NCBI GenBank assembly: GCA_027064745.1
Contig: JAMOPD010000345.1
Span: 1-7,487 of the forward strand
Length of the DNA: 7,487 nucleotides
Source: Thermococcaceae archaeon
Lineage (GTDB): Archaea > Methanobacteriota_B > Thermococci > Thermococcales > Thermococcaceae
Direction: 5' to 3'
Every line of letters starts with the position of its first letter. Within the stretch, counting starts at the first letter, position 1. The translations under genes and the position numbers were made by a program. This document shows, in pieces, positions 1-6,763 of this stretch. The notes below the pieces were generated by a model that was not told the origin of the DNA, searched no databases, and saw nothing but the letters and a program-made list of their open reading frames with translations.

Positions 1-2
1 CC

Positions 3-2630
3 CGGGGCTGGACCGATGAGCAAATTAAGGCCCTCGAAGAATACATAGCCAAAAATGCCGACAACATCACAGAGGATTTCAACATGACGGCCTTCCTTCA
101 GAACTTCTCAACGGCCTTCATGAAGGTCGCCTTTAAGTACAACCACTACGAGGTTCTTGGCCTTAAAAGGCTGTTGAACCTGAACTCTTCATCCCTCGAC
201 GTTCCAGCGGTTGTCATCGTTGAGGACTCAAACCTGAAGGAAGTTCCACTCGCTTGGGAGGCGTTCCTTAACTTCAACTCAAGCTATGAAACTGCAAACA
301 CCACTGAGAAGTTGACCCTCCTGAGGGAGCTTGAGGAGAGCGTTCTCAACCTGAGTCGCCCCACCAACTGGAAGACTCTTTATTCAAAGAAGAACGTGAT
401 AACCGGCTCATCGTCATGTCCAGTCGTTTCCAACCCCCTCCTGCTTGAAAAGGCCCTCAAAAACGCCACGGTCGTTTCCTACAGGCTCTTCGGAAGGAAT
501 ACATCGTCCATAGCGCTACCTCTCCACCTCAATGCTGGAACCGTTGAGTATTACGTGGAAACTGTCGAGACCCGTTCCTTTGTTAATGGGCCCTACGTGA
601 TTGTCGAAATCAGAACGAGGTGGAGTTCCCAGAAAGTTCTCGATGACTGTTCCATCCAAACGGAATCCGGTGAGGAGTACACTATCTACTACTGGAGGGC
701 CTTTAACGCTCTTGAGACCCTCAGGAACCTTGAGGTAACGCTGGAAGCCATCCAGAGGGGCAACGGCAACCCTGACCTCAGGGAACTTGAGGCAAACCTC
801 ACGCGCTCCCTTCCTGAACTCTTCAAGACGGGCAAGGTTGGCTACTACAGCCGCAGCACCATGACCGTTGTTCACCGGCCAATCCCGGGCGACCCGCAAC
901 CCCCCGCGGTTGAGGGAATTTCCTCAACCGGTGCTTCCCTTGACGTTGGCGTCGAGGCTTCGGCCGCCGATGTGACGGAGGATTATGCAACGTACAAGGT
1001 CACCGTTGCCCTTCAGGCCGAGGGAGGCTCTGTTTCTGACGTTGACATTAACGTCAACGGAGACGGTTTGAGCGATTCTAAGCACTACAACGTAATCTCA
1101 GAGGACGACGGGGTCGTCAGGTGGACAACCAGGGCGAGCTCGAAGATATACGGCTCGGGCTCGGTCAACGTTTCCGGAACGGTTGATGTCTACTACTCAA
1201 TTCCCCACGCCGCCCCAACATCAGTTGGTTTGCCAAAAGACGCTGGAGTAGCGGGTTCCAGCAATGAGGGGCACATCAGGAGAGAATACTCCAAGACTAT
1301 ACGGCTGGGTGTTCCTATTGAGCCCGGCAAGGTAACGTTCGAGATAGTTCCAAGCGATGATGTGGTAAGGCCTGGAAGCGACGTGACCTTTGAGGTGCGG
1401 GTGATAAACAACAACGACAGGCCAATAAACGCGGAGTACGCCATCGAAGCCGTTTATCCCGTTGGAGAGGAGCGTGCAACCGCAAGCTTTTCAAATGTTG
1501 CGATAGTTCAAAAAGGCGACCCGTGGACGGACACAGCGGGCACCGTTCACTATGCATCAACGGGAACGTTCCACTACTCAGGAGTGCTCAAGTTTGATGG
1601 TTTCTCAAAGACGGCCGAGGGAGACATAGTCGTCAGTCTGTACGCGAATGAGAGCGGGAGCGACCCCTCGCCTTCGAACGGGAGCCTCAGGATAGTGAGC
1701 GTAACCCCTGAGCCCGCCTACCCGAAGGAGGGTGACATGGTGAGCTTTAACGTTAAGATAGATAACACTTATCCGAGCACTCAGGGGGCTATGGTCAAGC
1801 TTTATGTGGATGGTGGGCTTAAGGATTCGAAGGAGGTTGACGTTGGCACTTCAGGCGCTTTAGTGACTCTTCACTGGAATGCACAGGCGGGGGAGCATTC
1901 CTACACCGTCAAGGTTTACAGGCTCGTTGATGGCCAAGAGCTGTGGGAGGATTCGTGGGGTGGCAGTGTGAAGGTTGCCAGAGATCCAAGTACTAAGATA
2001 AGCGTAGAGATAAAGTGCCCTTCGAGGGTTGGCTTAGGGGATTCTTTTGAATGTCTATTACAGGTTGAGAACAATAATTCAGAAACGATTGAGGTACAAC
2101 TAAACAATATTACCTTCCAAGGCGAAGTTAAGTATGAGGAGGCTGATATTAATTACGTGCGCTCTCAGCAGGTAAAGGGGATCTTTTATCTGAGTTCATT
2201 TAAAGAAGTGCCTCCACACTCGTCTAGGAGCATTCCAATCAACCTTGGCAGGGTGGATAATGATTTCGCCTCTCATTTTGGACTCTCTGACAATCATCTC
2301 TTGCTGTCCTCAACTATTCAGGGGGACGTGAATCCGAACATACTGCACCAAGTGGCGTACTGGGATACAGAATACTCCATTACTCTTAGGCTGGATGTTT
2401 TTGCCAAAAATGGCAGTGTCCTGTTTAAAGACAAAGCTCTAACGACCTCAACAACTTTCTTCTATGATGGTAGCACTCAGGCAAAAATTGACCATGAAAT
2501 AAGAACTCAGAGATTAAAAGAGTTTGGCGAAAATGCAATAAAAATAGCAATAGTTATAGTTGTAGCATATTATTCAGAGGGCTCTCTAGGGGACAAGCTA
2601 TGGGAGTTCGTGAAAGGTTTCTGGGGGTGA
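3..2630 (+). CDS. Large cell-surface CARDB/Ig-like protein, 5' partial (A1, head gene of cassette array)
   Basis: The reading frame is open from the first in-frame codon at position 3, so the ATG at 84 is internal and the true start lies outside the window; 875 residues are visible. Counting from codon 3, residues about 1-300 are mixed and partly helical. Beta-rich domains follow at about 310-405, 440-545 and 561-656. The last resembles a CARDB domain, with the pattern P-x-Y-P-K-E-G-D, L-Y-V-D-G and T-L-H-W. A tip domain from about 664 has two cysteines with 11 residues between them (codons 2016 and 2052). Near the C-terminus, around residues 846-858, is a hydrophobic run of Ile, Val and Ala, and the protein ends in Gly-Phe-Trp-Gly. 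About 16 N-x-S/T sequons fit a glycosylated exported protein; a signal peptide would be upstream. Base composition drops sharply where the tip begins. B1 starts 7 nt after the stop. The exact function is not recognised; a surface adhesin or toxin-carrying stalk are both possible. Confidence 0.9.
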   Translation, partial: RGWTDEQIKALEEYIAKNADNITEDFNMTAFLQNFSTAFMKVAFKYNHYEVLGLKRLLNLNSSSLDVPAVVIVEDSNLKEVPLAWEAFLNFNSSYETANTTEKLTLLRELEESVLNLSRPTNWKTLYSKKNVITGSSSCPVVSNPLLLEKALKNATVVSYRLFGRNTSSIALPLHLNAGTVEYYVETVETRSFVNGPYVIVEIRTRWSSQKVLDDCSIQTESGEEYTIYYWRAFNALETLRNLEVTLEAIQRGNGNPDLRELEANLTRSLPELFKTGKVGYYSRSTMTVVHRPIPGDPQPPAVEGISSTGASLDVGVEASAADVTEDYATYKVTVALQAEGGSVSDVDINVNGDGLSDSKHYNVISEDDGVVRWTTRASSKIYGSGSVNVSGTVDVYYSIPHAAPTSVGLPKDAGVAGSSNEGHIRREYSKTIRLGVPIEPGKVTFEIVPSDDVVRPGSDVTFEVRVINNNDRPINAEYAIEAVYPVGEERATASFSNVAIVQKGDPWTDTAGTVHYASTGTFHYSGVLKFDGFSKTAEGDIVVSLYANESGSDPSPSNGSLRIVSVTPEPAYPKEGDMVSFNVKIDNTYPSTQGAMVKLYVDGGLKDSKEVDVGTSGALVTLHWNAQAGEHSYTVKVYRLVDGQELWEDSWGGSVKVARDPSTKISVEIKCPSRVGLGDSFECLLQVENNNSETIEVQLNNITFQGEVKYEEADINYVRSQQVKGIFYLSSFKEVPPHSSRSIPINLGRVDNDFASHFGLSDNHLLLSSTIQGDVNPNILHQVAYWDTEYSITLRLDVFAKNGSVLFKDKALTTSTTFFYDGSTQAKIDHEIRTQRLKEFGENAIKIAIVIVVAYYSEGSLGDKLWEFVKGFWG
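1690..1754 (+). repeat. Homology block shared with A2 (copy in A1)
   Basis: This block matches 3125-3189 at 52 of 65 bases with no gap (constant offset 1435). It encodes the first strand region of the last CARDB-like domain, P-x-Y-P-K-E-G-D-x-V-S-F-N-V. It marks where cassette A2 joins the A family. Confidence 0.8.
1800..1958 (+). repeat. Homology block shared with A3 (copy in A1)
   Basis: This block matches 4705-4863 without gaps (offset 2905). The second part, 1863-1958, is identical at 92 of 96 bases, with the first 41 bases of that part unchanged. It encodes the C-terminal half of the CARDB-like stalk domain, just before the tip of A1. Confidence 0.85.
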
Positions 2631-2637
2631 TGTTAAA

Positions 2638-3024
2638 ATGGGCAATTTTACCGTGAAAAACTTTACATTTAAACTGGTTCTGTCTCTCCCTCTTTTATTG
2701 CTGTTATGGGATACCTTTGTCAATGTTTACTATTGGTACTTTGATTTATCTTTTGTTGTCCAAGTCTCGTTGTTCCTTCTCTGGGGTGTGGAGGTATGGT
2801 GGATACTCGAGAATGGCACTATTCCTCTTCCGGTGTTTCTGGTGAGCGCATTCGTTGTTATCTATCTTGGATTCGCGGTTGATAATCCTCCTAAGATTAG
2901 TGCCTATGTGAGCGATGCTCTGTGGGCGTTGCTCTACACCTACGCAGTCAGAGAGGGGTATCTAAGGTCATTGGAGGAGAACACCTCCAGCACGCAGGAG
3001 GCCAGTTTTTCCGATGATGCCTGA
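2638..3024 (+). CDS. Small polytopic membrane protein (B1), partner of A1
   Basis: This 128-residue protein has hydrophobic segments at about residues 11-31, 36-56 and 62-80, a weaker one at 88-103, and a polar Ser/Glu/Asp-rich C-terminal tail. No family is recognised. The ATG at 2638 is set by GGGGGTGA at 2623-2630, which overlaps the A1 stop codon, so the pair is probably co-transcribed and translationally coupled. The N-terminus (F-x-V-K-N-F just before the first membrane segment) is almost repeated in the broken B4 at 6764 and echoed in B2 and B3. Its placement directly after an A gene with a hydrophobic tail fits an immunity-type or membrane-partner role. That role is inferred from context only. 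Confidence 0.85.
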   Translation: MGNFTVKNFTFKLVLSLPLLLLLWDTFVNVYYWYFDLSFVVQVSLFLLWGVEVWWILENGTIPLPVFLVSAFVVIYLGFAVDNPPKISAYVSDALWALLYTYAVREGYLRSLEENTSSTQEASFSDDA

Positions 3025-3032
3025 CCTATTCA

Positions 3033-3061
3033 TTTTTTAACCAATGCTGTCATAGCATTGG
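3033..3061 (+). terminator. T6 tract and 8-bp inverted repeat after B1
   Basis: A run of six T (3033-3038) follows the B1 stop. Next comes a perfect inverted repeat, CCAATGCT (3041-3048) and AGCATTGG (3054-3061), with a 5-nt loop. T-rich runs alone can end archaeal transcription, so this is a plausible end of the A1-B1 transcript. It would leave the following cassette untranscribed from the head promoter. The T-run precedes the hairpin instead of following it. TTTTTTAA could also be read as a weak TATA element, so the call is tentative. Confidence 0.35.
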
Positions 3062-3124
3062 GTCAACTTCAAGGCTAGTTCCAGTGACCTTACTCCTTGC
3101 CTACCTTGATACACGGATAGTCTT

Positions 3125-3189
3125 GGATAGTCAGCGTAACTCTTGAGCCTACCTATCCAAAGGAGGGCGATACTGTGAGCTTTAATGTA
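3125..3189 (+). repeat. Homology block shared with A1 (copy at the start of A2)
   Basis: This is the partner of 1690-1754. It begins immediately after an in-frame stop (3118-3120), so it is the left edge of the A2 unit. It includes the GGAGG that could serve as ribosome binding site for GTG 3175; the same bases are plain coding sequence (K-E-G) in A1. Confidence 0.8.
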
Positions 3190-4356
3190 GTTGTTGAGAA
3201 TGATTATTCGAGTGGGCAGAACTTTACCCTTGTGCTATCCTTTGATAAGGACTGGAGTTCAAGCTTGAACGCTACTATCGGTCCGAATTCGGTAAAAACC
3301 TTTGTGCTTCACTGGAGGGCTCTTTCGACTGATACTTACTCGTGGTTCATTGGGCTTTGGCAGAGTAATGATTTGAAATCTTGGAAGAATGGAACGATAT
3401 CAGTCAAGCCCAGTACGATTGAGGTTACTGGATGGCTTAAGTCTAATGTCAGCACCACAGTAACTTTGGGCACAAAAGCTCACTTTGACGTTTACGTGAA
3501 GAGTCTTATTGATAAGTTTACCTATGACTTCCCAGTTATAATCGAATACAGCTATGTTGACCCAGCTGGGAAAGCTCACGGGCCTGTTACTGTAGTTCAC
3601 AGCTACGTCCCTCAGCTCGCTCCAAAGGAAGAAAAGAACGTTACATGGTTTGACTTCAAGTTTGATACTCCTGGGAAATACATGTTTACCCTCTACGTTA
3701 ACGGTACTCCAGTGGACGATAAGACTATAACCGTGAATCCCAAAGGCGACGTGGTGGCATGGATGGAGTGTAACCCAGAGCTTGTTGATGAGACTGTAGA
3801 TTCAATAAGTTGCAATATTTATGTAAAAAATAATGATAGTAGTACAATAACCCTATGGGTTACTGATGTATATTTTGCTGGGGGAAAGATCTATGATTGG
3901 AGTGATACACAGCATACCATTATACAACTTAGCCAAAATACGTTTGAAGTCAAGCCTAATTCCTCTGGAACTTTGGCTTTCTCCATACCACTGAATGATG
4001 AACTTCAGAGCATGGTTCCTGTGGACTTGAGCGACATAAACCCAATGACACCAATGGCTGTTAAGGTCTATCTAAATTTACTAAAAAATCCCCTAATTTC
4101 AGTGGTTGAAATGAATCCACTGCAAATCGGACTTGCCAACGAGATTAAGCAGTATATTGTTACCAAAGTTCAAAATGATCCCTGGGGCACGTCTTTAGCT
4201 GTAGCCTCGTTTATTGTTACTGGGAAACTTTCAATTGAGACTAATCCAGCTGTTCTAGCAGTAGCAGTTTATATATGGTCCATGTATGAAACATTTACAA
4301 CCAATATCAATGAGAATGCAGGAGATAATAATATGATTGTGGGGGATGGTGAATGA
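3175..4356 (+). CDS. 5'-truncated surface-protein cassette (A2): CARDB-like stalk, extra domain, tip, hydrophobic tail
   Basis: This is a 393-codon frame starting at GTG, with GGAGG at 3162-3166 eight bases upstream. Homology to A1 (1690 onward) starts earlier, at about 3125, in the same frame, after an in-frame TAG at 3118-3120. The GTG therefore sits inside a beta strand, and the protein lacks the N-terminal head and any signal peptide. Order: CARDB-like domain (to about residue 80, with the L-H-W motif), an extra beta-rich domain (about 84-190), and a tip domain with two cysteines 13 residues apart (codons 3769 and 3811). A hydrophobic Ala/Val/Ile-rich tail spans about 340-375. Several N-x-S/T sites are present. 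It overlaps B2 by 4 nt (ATGA). It may be a silent donor cassette, not an independently exported protein. The frame is intact, which argues against simple decay. Confidence 0.7.
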   Translation: MSFNVVVENDYSSGQNFTLVLSFDKDWSSSLNATIGPNSVKTFVLHWRALSTDTYSWFIGLWQSNDLKSWKNGTISVKPSTIEVTGWLKSNVSTTVTLGTKAHFDVYVKSLIDKFTYDFPVIIEYSYVDPAGKAHGPVTVVHSYVPQLAPKEEKNVTWFDFKFDTPGKYMFTLYVNGTPVDDKTITVNPKGDVVAWMECNPELVDETVDSISCNIYVKNNDSSTITLWVTDVYFAGGKIYDWSDTQHTIIQLSQNTFEVKPNSSGTLAFSIPLNDELQSMVPVDLSDINPMTPMAVKVYLNLLKNPLISVVEMNPLQIGLANEIKQYIVTKVQNDPWGTSLAVASFIVTGKLSIETNPAVLAVAVYIWSMYETFTTNINENAGDNNMIVGDGE

Positions 4357-4601
4357 AGCTAAAGTTAAGGAACTTTTGTTTGTTCCTTTTTTCAACTTAC
4401 TTACTAGCTTTTATCCTTATTTGGGCGACAAATGGTGTTGTTTACCTTAAAGCATTAGTTACTATATTCATTGTGTCTATTCCAATAGTTTATCTTTTCT
4501 TTTATTTAAATGAAATATTTTTTTCTGTTAAGGATGATGTCGCGATTATACGGAAAAAGAAAGAACGGTCTAGAATTAAACACGAGGGGGAGAACATATA
4601 A
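4353..4601 (+). CDS. Small membrane protein (B2), partner of A2
   Basis: This 82-residue protein has two strongly hydrophobic segments (about 8-26 and 33-57) and a basic cytoplasmic-type tail (Arg/Lys-rich, about 67-76). The start codon overlaps the A2 stop as ATGA, with GGGGG at 4341-4345 as the likely ribosome binding site, so translation is coupled to A2. The opening K-L-R-N-F resembles the V-K-N-F of B1. No known family is recognised. Size, topology and strict coupling to a hydrophobic-tailed A protein suggest the same kind of partner or immunity role as B1, but the sequence after the N-terminal motif is different. Composition is very AT-rich: 15 G+C of 60 in 4501-4560. Confidence 0.75.
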   Translation: MKLKLRNFCLFLFSTYLLAFILIWATNGVVYLKALVTIFIVSIPIVYLFFYLNEIFFSVKDDVAIIRKKKERSRIKHEGENI

Positions 4602-4604
4602 AAA
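4595..4604 (+). promoter_or_regulatory. Possible TATA-like element before A3
   Basis: TATAAAAA lies at the end of B2, about 30 nt before the ATG at 4631 and 35 nt before the GTG at 4636. GGTGG at 4621-4625 follows it. The spacing is compatible with a short archaeal leader. However, the element is inside or just after the B2 coding end in AT-rich DNA, so chance is likely. If real, the A3 cassette would have its own promoter and would not be silent. Confidence 0.2.
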
Positions 4605-4635
4605 CTTAATCTATGGGGATGGTGGTTAACATGGA

Positions 4636-5763
4636 GTGTTGGTTGTGCGCATTTATCTTTTCCTTTTCATTTGTTTTCCGAATTCATACCTCTTTCCCAA
4701 GGAGCTTTACGTTGATACTAAATCCATTGATTCGAAGGAAGTTGAGGTTGGCACTTCCGGTGCTTCCGTGACTCTTCACTGGAATGCACAGGCGGGGGAG
4801 CATTCCTATACCGTTAAGGTTTATAGGCTCGTTGATGGCCAAGAGCTGTGGGAAGATTCGTGGAATGGGAAGATTAGTGTTAGAAATGCTTATCAGCAGT
4901 TTGCTGTTAAGCTGGAGGCTTTCCCGACGGAGCTTGAGGGTGGTGGAACAGTGTTCTTTACAGTGAAGGCGTGGAACTTTGCGAATCAGGCGATTCCCTT
5001 GAGTGGTTTTGTTGAGGATGAGAAAGGGGCCATCGTTAAGTCTATTGATGGGCTCGAGGGCAGGGTTCCTGGGAATGCTCAGAATTACACTTTAACGGCC
5101 TTCAGTCTTGACGTTTATGGTGTTGGTAACCACACTTACAAACTCTTCCTTGACAATGCTGATGGCGAGCCGAACGGGGCCGGAGAAGAACACTGGAGTG
5201 AAGTAACGATGGAAGTGACACCTTGGAAGGCAGATATGAAGTTGGAGTGTGATAGCAAAGTTGTGCTGAATAAAGATGACGTGGATAACCTTGACTGTAC
5301 TTTATACCTGCTAAGAAGAAGTCCTAATAATTCGGTTCAAGTTAAAATATCGGAAATAGTGGTTGGAGGAGCAAGATTCTGGCCAAGCAGTTTCAAAGAA
5401 GTTAACTTGTCAAAGGATGTCCTTCAAGTTACGCCTAACGATCCAGATGACGACACCCATATCAAAATTACGATAGACGAGAAATTTGCAGAGTTTTACT
5501 TTGGGATTGACCCGCTTGTTCCATGGCATTCTTATGTTGATAAACTTGCCACTGAACAGCCTTGGGAAATAGTGATAAACTTTGAGAATGCGCCCTCTAT
5601 AAGCACCACTTTTAGAATACTCAAAAATGACGACATCTCCCCGGAAGATGTAGCTGAATATGGTGGTTCGGCAACATTTGTGTTGTCAGAGATACTAGGA
5701 AAAATCAGGATACATAACAACAGAGGCAACGGGGCCTGGGATGTGGGTAGCTACAGGAGCTAG
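4636..5763 (+). CDS. 5'-truncated surface-protein cassette (A3), frameshifted before its hydrophobic tail
   Basis: This 375-codon frame opens at GTG 4636 with a hydrophobic leader (about residues 2-20, containing one Arg). Homology to A1 starts only at L-Y-V-D (4705, matching 1800). Order: the second half of the CARDB-like domain, nearly identical to A1 over 4768-4863 (to about residue 76); an extra beta-rich domain (about 88-195); and a tip domain with two cysteines 15 residues apart (codons 5248 and 5296). The frame then reaches a six-A run (5700-5705), where the expected hydrophobic tail continues in the +1 frame to TGA 5873-5875. As written it ends in a short polar stretch at TAG 5761. 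GGTGG (4621-4625) is better spaced for ATG 4631, which reads another frame. Status is either a silent cassette or a gene disrupted by one extra A. Confidence 0.65.
   Translation: MLVVRIYLFLFICFPNSYLFPKELYVDTKSIDSKEVEVGTSGASVTLHWNAQAGEHSYTVKVYRLVDGQELWEDSWNGKISVRNAYQQFAVKLEAFPTELEGGGTVFFTVKAWNFANQAIPLSGFVEDEKGAIVKSIDGLEGRVPGNAQNYTLTAFSLDVYGVGNHTYKLFLDNADGEPNGAGEEHWSEVTMEVTPWKADMKLECDSKVVLNKDDVDNLDCTLYLLRRSPNNSVQVKISEIVVGGARFWPSSFKEVNLSKDVLQVTPNDPDDDTHIKITIDEKFAEFYFGIDPLVPWHSYVDKLATEQPWEIVINFENAPSISTTFRILKNDDISPEDVAEYGGSATFVLSEILGKIRIHNNRGNGAWDVGSYRS
4705..4863 (+). repeat. Homology block shared with A1 (copy at the start of A3)
   Basis: This is the partner of 1800-1958 and the left edge of the A3 unit. 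Over 4768-4863 all four differences from A1 fall at third codon positions and keep the amino acid. It is long and similar enough to support homologous recombination between the head gene and the cassette. Confidence 0.85.
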
Positions 5764-5875
5764 AGCATTTGGGTATGTAGGATTATTTTTATTCCTAGCA
5801 GATGTTGTGGATGAGGCTTATTTCTACGGATGGAAACAACCAAGAGACTTCGACAACGATGGTTTTGTGGGGTGA
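5699..5875 (+). pseudogene. Out-of-frame hydrophobic C-terminal tail of A3
   Basis: The frame 5702, 5705 and so on is open from 5699 to TGA 5873-5875. It encodes a Gly-, Ala-, Phe- and Leu-rich segment containing G-Y-V-G-L-F-L-F-L-A-D-V-V, then an acidic end (F-D-N-D-G-F-V-G). This matches the position and character of the A1 and A2 tails. Its stop lies 4 nt before the B3 ATG, reproducing the A-stop/B-start junction of the other units. Removing one A from the run at 5700-5705 joins it to the A3 frame. It is therefore most likely the true A3 C-terminus, separated by a frameshift, by slippage or by a sequencing error. Confidence 0.7.
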
Positions 5876-5879
5876 TACC

Positions 5880-6425
5880 ATGGATGAATTCCGGATCCAT
5901 AACCTACTGACGTTTTATATTCCTTTTTTGATTTTAATTGTTTTTGTTTATGAATTTTTCAACCAAAACTCCAAGGCGCTGATTTATGTTATAGGAAATT
6001 TGGTAGCTTATTTGGCAATCAGGCTTGAACTCCACCATTATGCTCACAAATGGAGTTTTCACAGAAATAAGAAATTTGTCAAAATCCTTGTAATCTACGA
6101 CTTGTTTGCTGTGGGATTTCTATTGCCAACTATTCTTGTATATTCAACAAGAGCAGCTCTTATCAAGAATATTTTGATTTATGTTGTCGTTGTGTTCCTA
6201 ATCTATGTTCCGATTTCCAAAATGATTGATAAATTAATGGGAAGGAGACTGTTAATATTATCTGGTGGATTTTCGCTTATAATCTTCTTGACTGCACGGA
6301 CAGTTTTAGTGCCATTAATCTTTATGCTTCTCAGCTTGTGGACATGGTTGCTACTGAAACACAACCTGGTGAATTATACCCAATATGGCGGTGGTACTCT
6401 AAGTGATACTCCTCAAGATAGATGA
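5880..6425 (+). CDS. Polytopic membrane protein (B3), partner of A3
   Basis: This 181-residue protein has about six hydrophobic segments, near residues 9-27, 33-49, 67-88, 95-114, 124-138 and 141-160, and a polar C-terminus. The frame is open from ATG 5802, but I choose ATG 5880 for three reasons. GGGGTGA (5869-5875) lies 4 nt upstream, the region 5802-5875 encodes the A3 tail in another frame, and the resulting N-terminus (M-D-E-F-R-I-H-N-L) matches the B1 and B4 start pattern. It is larger than B1 and B2 and unrelated to them in the body. The family is not recognised. By position it is the membrane partner, possibly an immunity protein, for the A3 tail. Very AT-rich: 17 G+C of 60 in 5941-6000. 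Confidence 0.75.
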   Translation: MDEFRIHNLLTFYIPFLILIVFVYEFFNQNSKALIYVIGNLVAYLAIRLELHHYAHKWSFHRNKKFVKILVIYDLFAVGFLLPTILVYSTRAALIKNILIYVVVVFLIYVPISKMIDKLMGRRLLILSGGFSLIIFLTARTVLVPLIFMLLSLWTWLLLKHNLVNYTQYGGGTLSDTPQDR

Positions 6426-6458
6426 GTGGGAAAAGAGATTGCTGAGTTACAGAGAAGG

Positions 6459-6757
6459 GAATCCGAGCATATTGCACAAGGCATACTGGGATACAAAATA
6501 CTCAATTACTCTTAGGCTGGATGTTTTTGCTAAAAAATGGCAGTGTGCTGTTTAAAGACAAAGCTCTAACAACCTTTGACAACTTTCTTCTATGATGGTA
6601 GTAGCACTCAGGCAAAAAATGACTATGAAAAGAACTCAGAGATTAAAAGAGTTCTGCGAAAATTCAATAAGGATAATATCATAGTTGGGGCATATTATGC
6701 AGGTGGCACTCTAGGGGGACAAGCTATAGGAGTTTGTGAAAGGTTTCTGGGGGGTGA
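6459..6757 (+). pseudogene. Broken copy of the A1 C-terminal tail (A4)
   Basis: Positions 6459-6757 follow A1 positions 2330-2630 closely, including the matching stop codon, but with many small length changes. A5 at 2406-2410 has become A6 (6532-6537). One base is gained near 6575, a triplet near 6600, and two bases are lost near 6629. G4 at 2589-2592 has become G5 (6714-6718), and G5 at 2623-2627 has become G6 (6749-6754). The longest surviving frame starts at a TTG at 6576, encodes Y-D-G-S-S-T-Q-A-K and Y-Y-A-G-G-T-L-G-G, and runs on to a stop at 6777-6779. Stalk and tip are absent. It is a decayed remnant most closely related to A1 among the units here. Confidence 0.8.
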
Positions 6758-6763
6758 TGTTAA

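Noticed and set aside
516..1560. Reverse-strand open frames at 516-899, 1193-1444 and 1315-1560
   Set aside because: They lie opposite the well-supported A1 frame in GC-rich sequence and show no domain pattern or ribosome binding context.
4784..4966. Open frame of 60 codons on the + strand
   Set aside because: It overlaps A3 in another frame where A3 is nearly identical to A1 at the protein level.
5802..5879. ATG 5802 as the B3 start
   Set aside because: This stretch encodes the A3 tail in another frame, and ATG 5880 has a better ribosome binding site and a B-like N-terminus.
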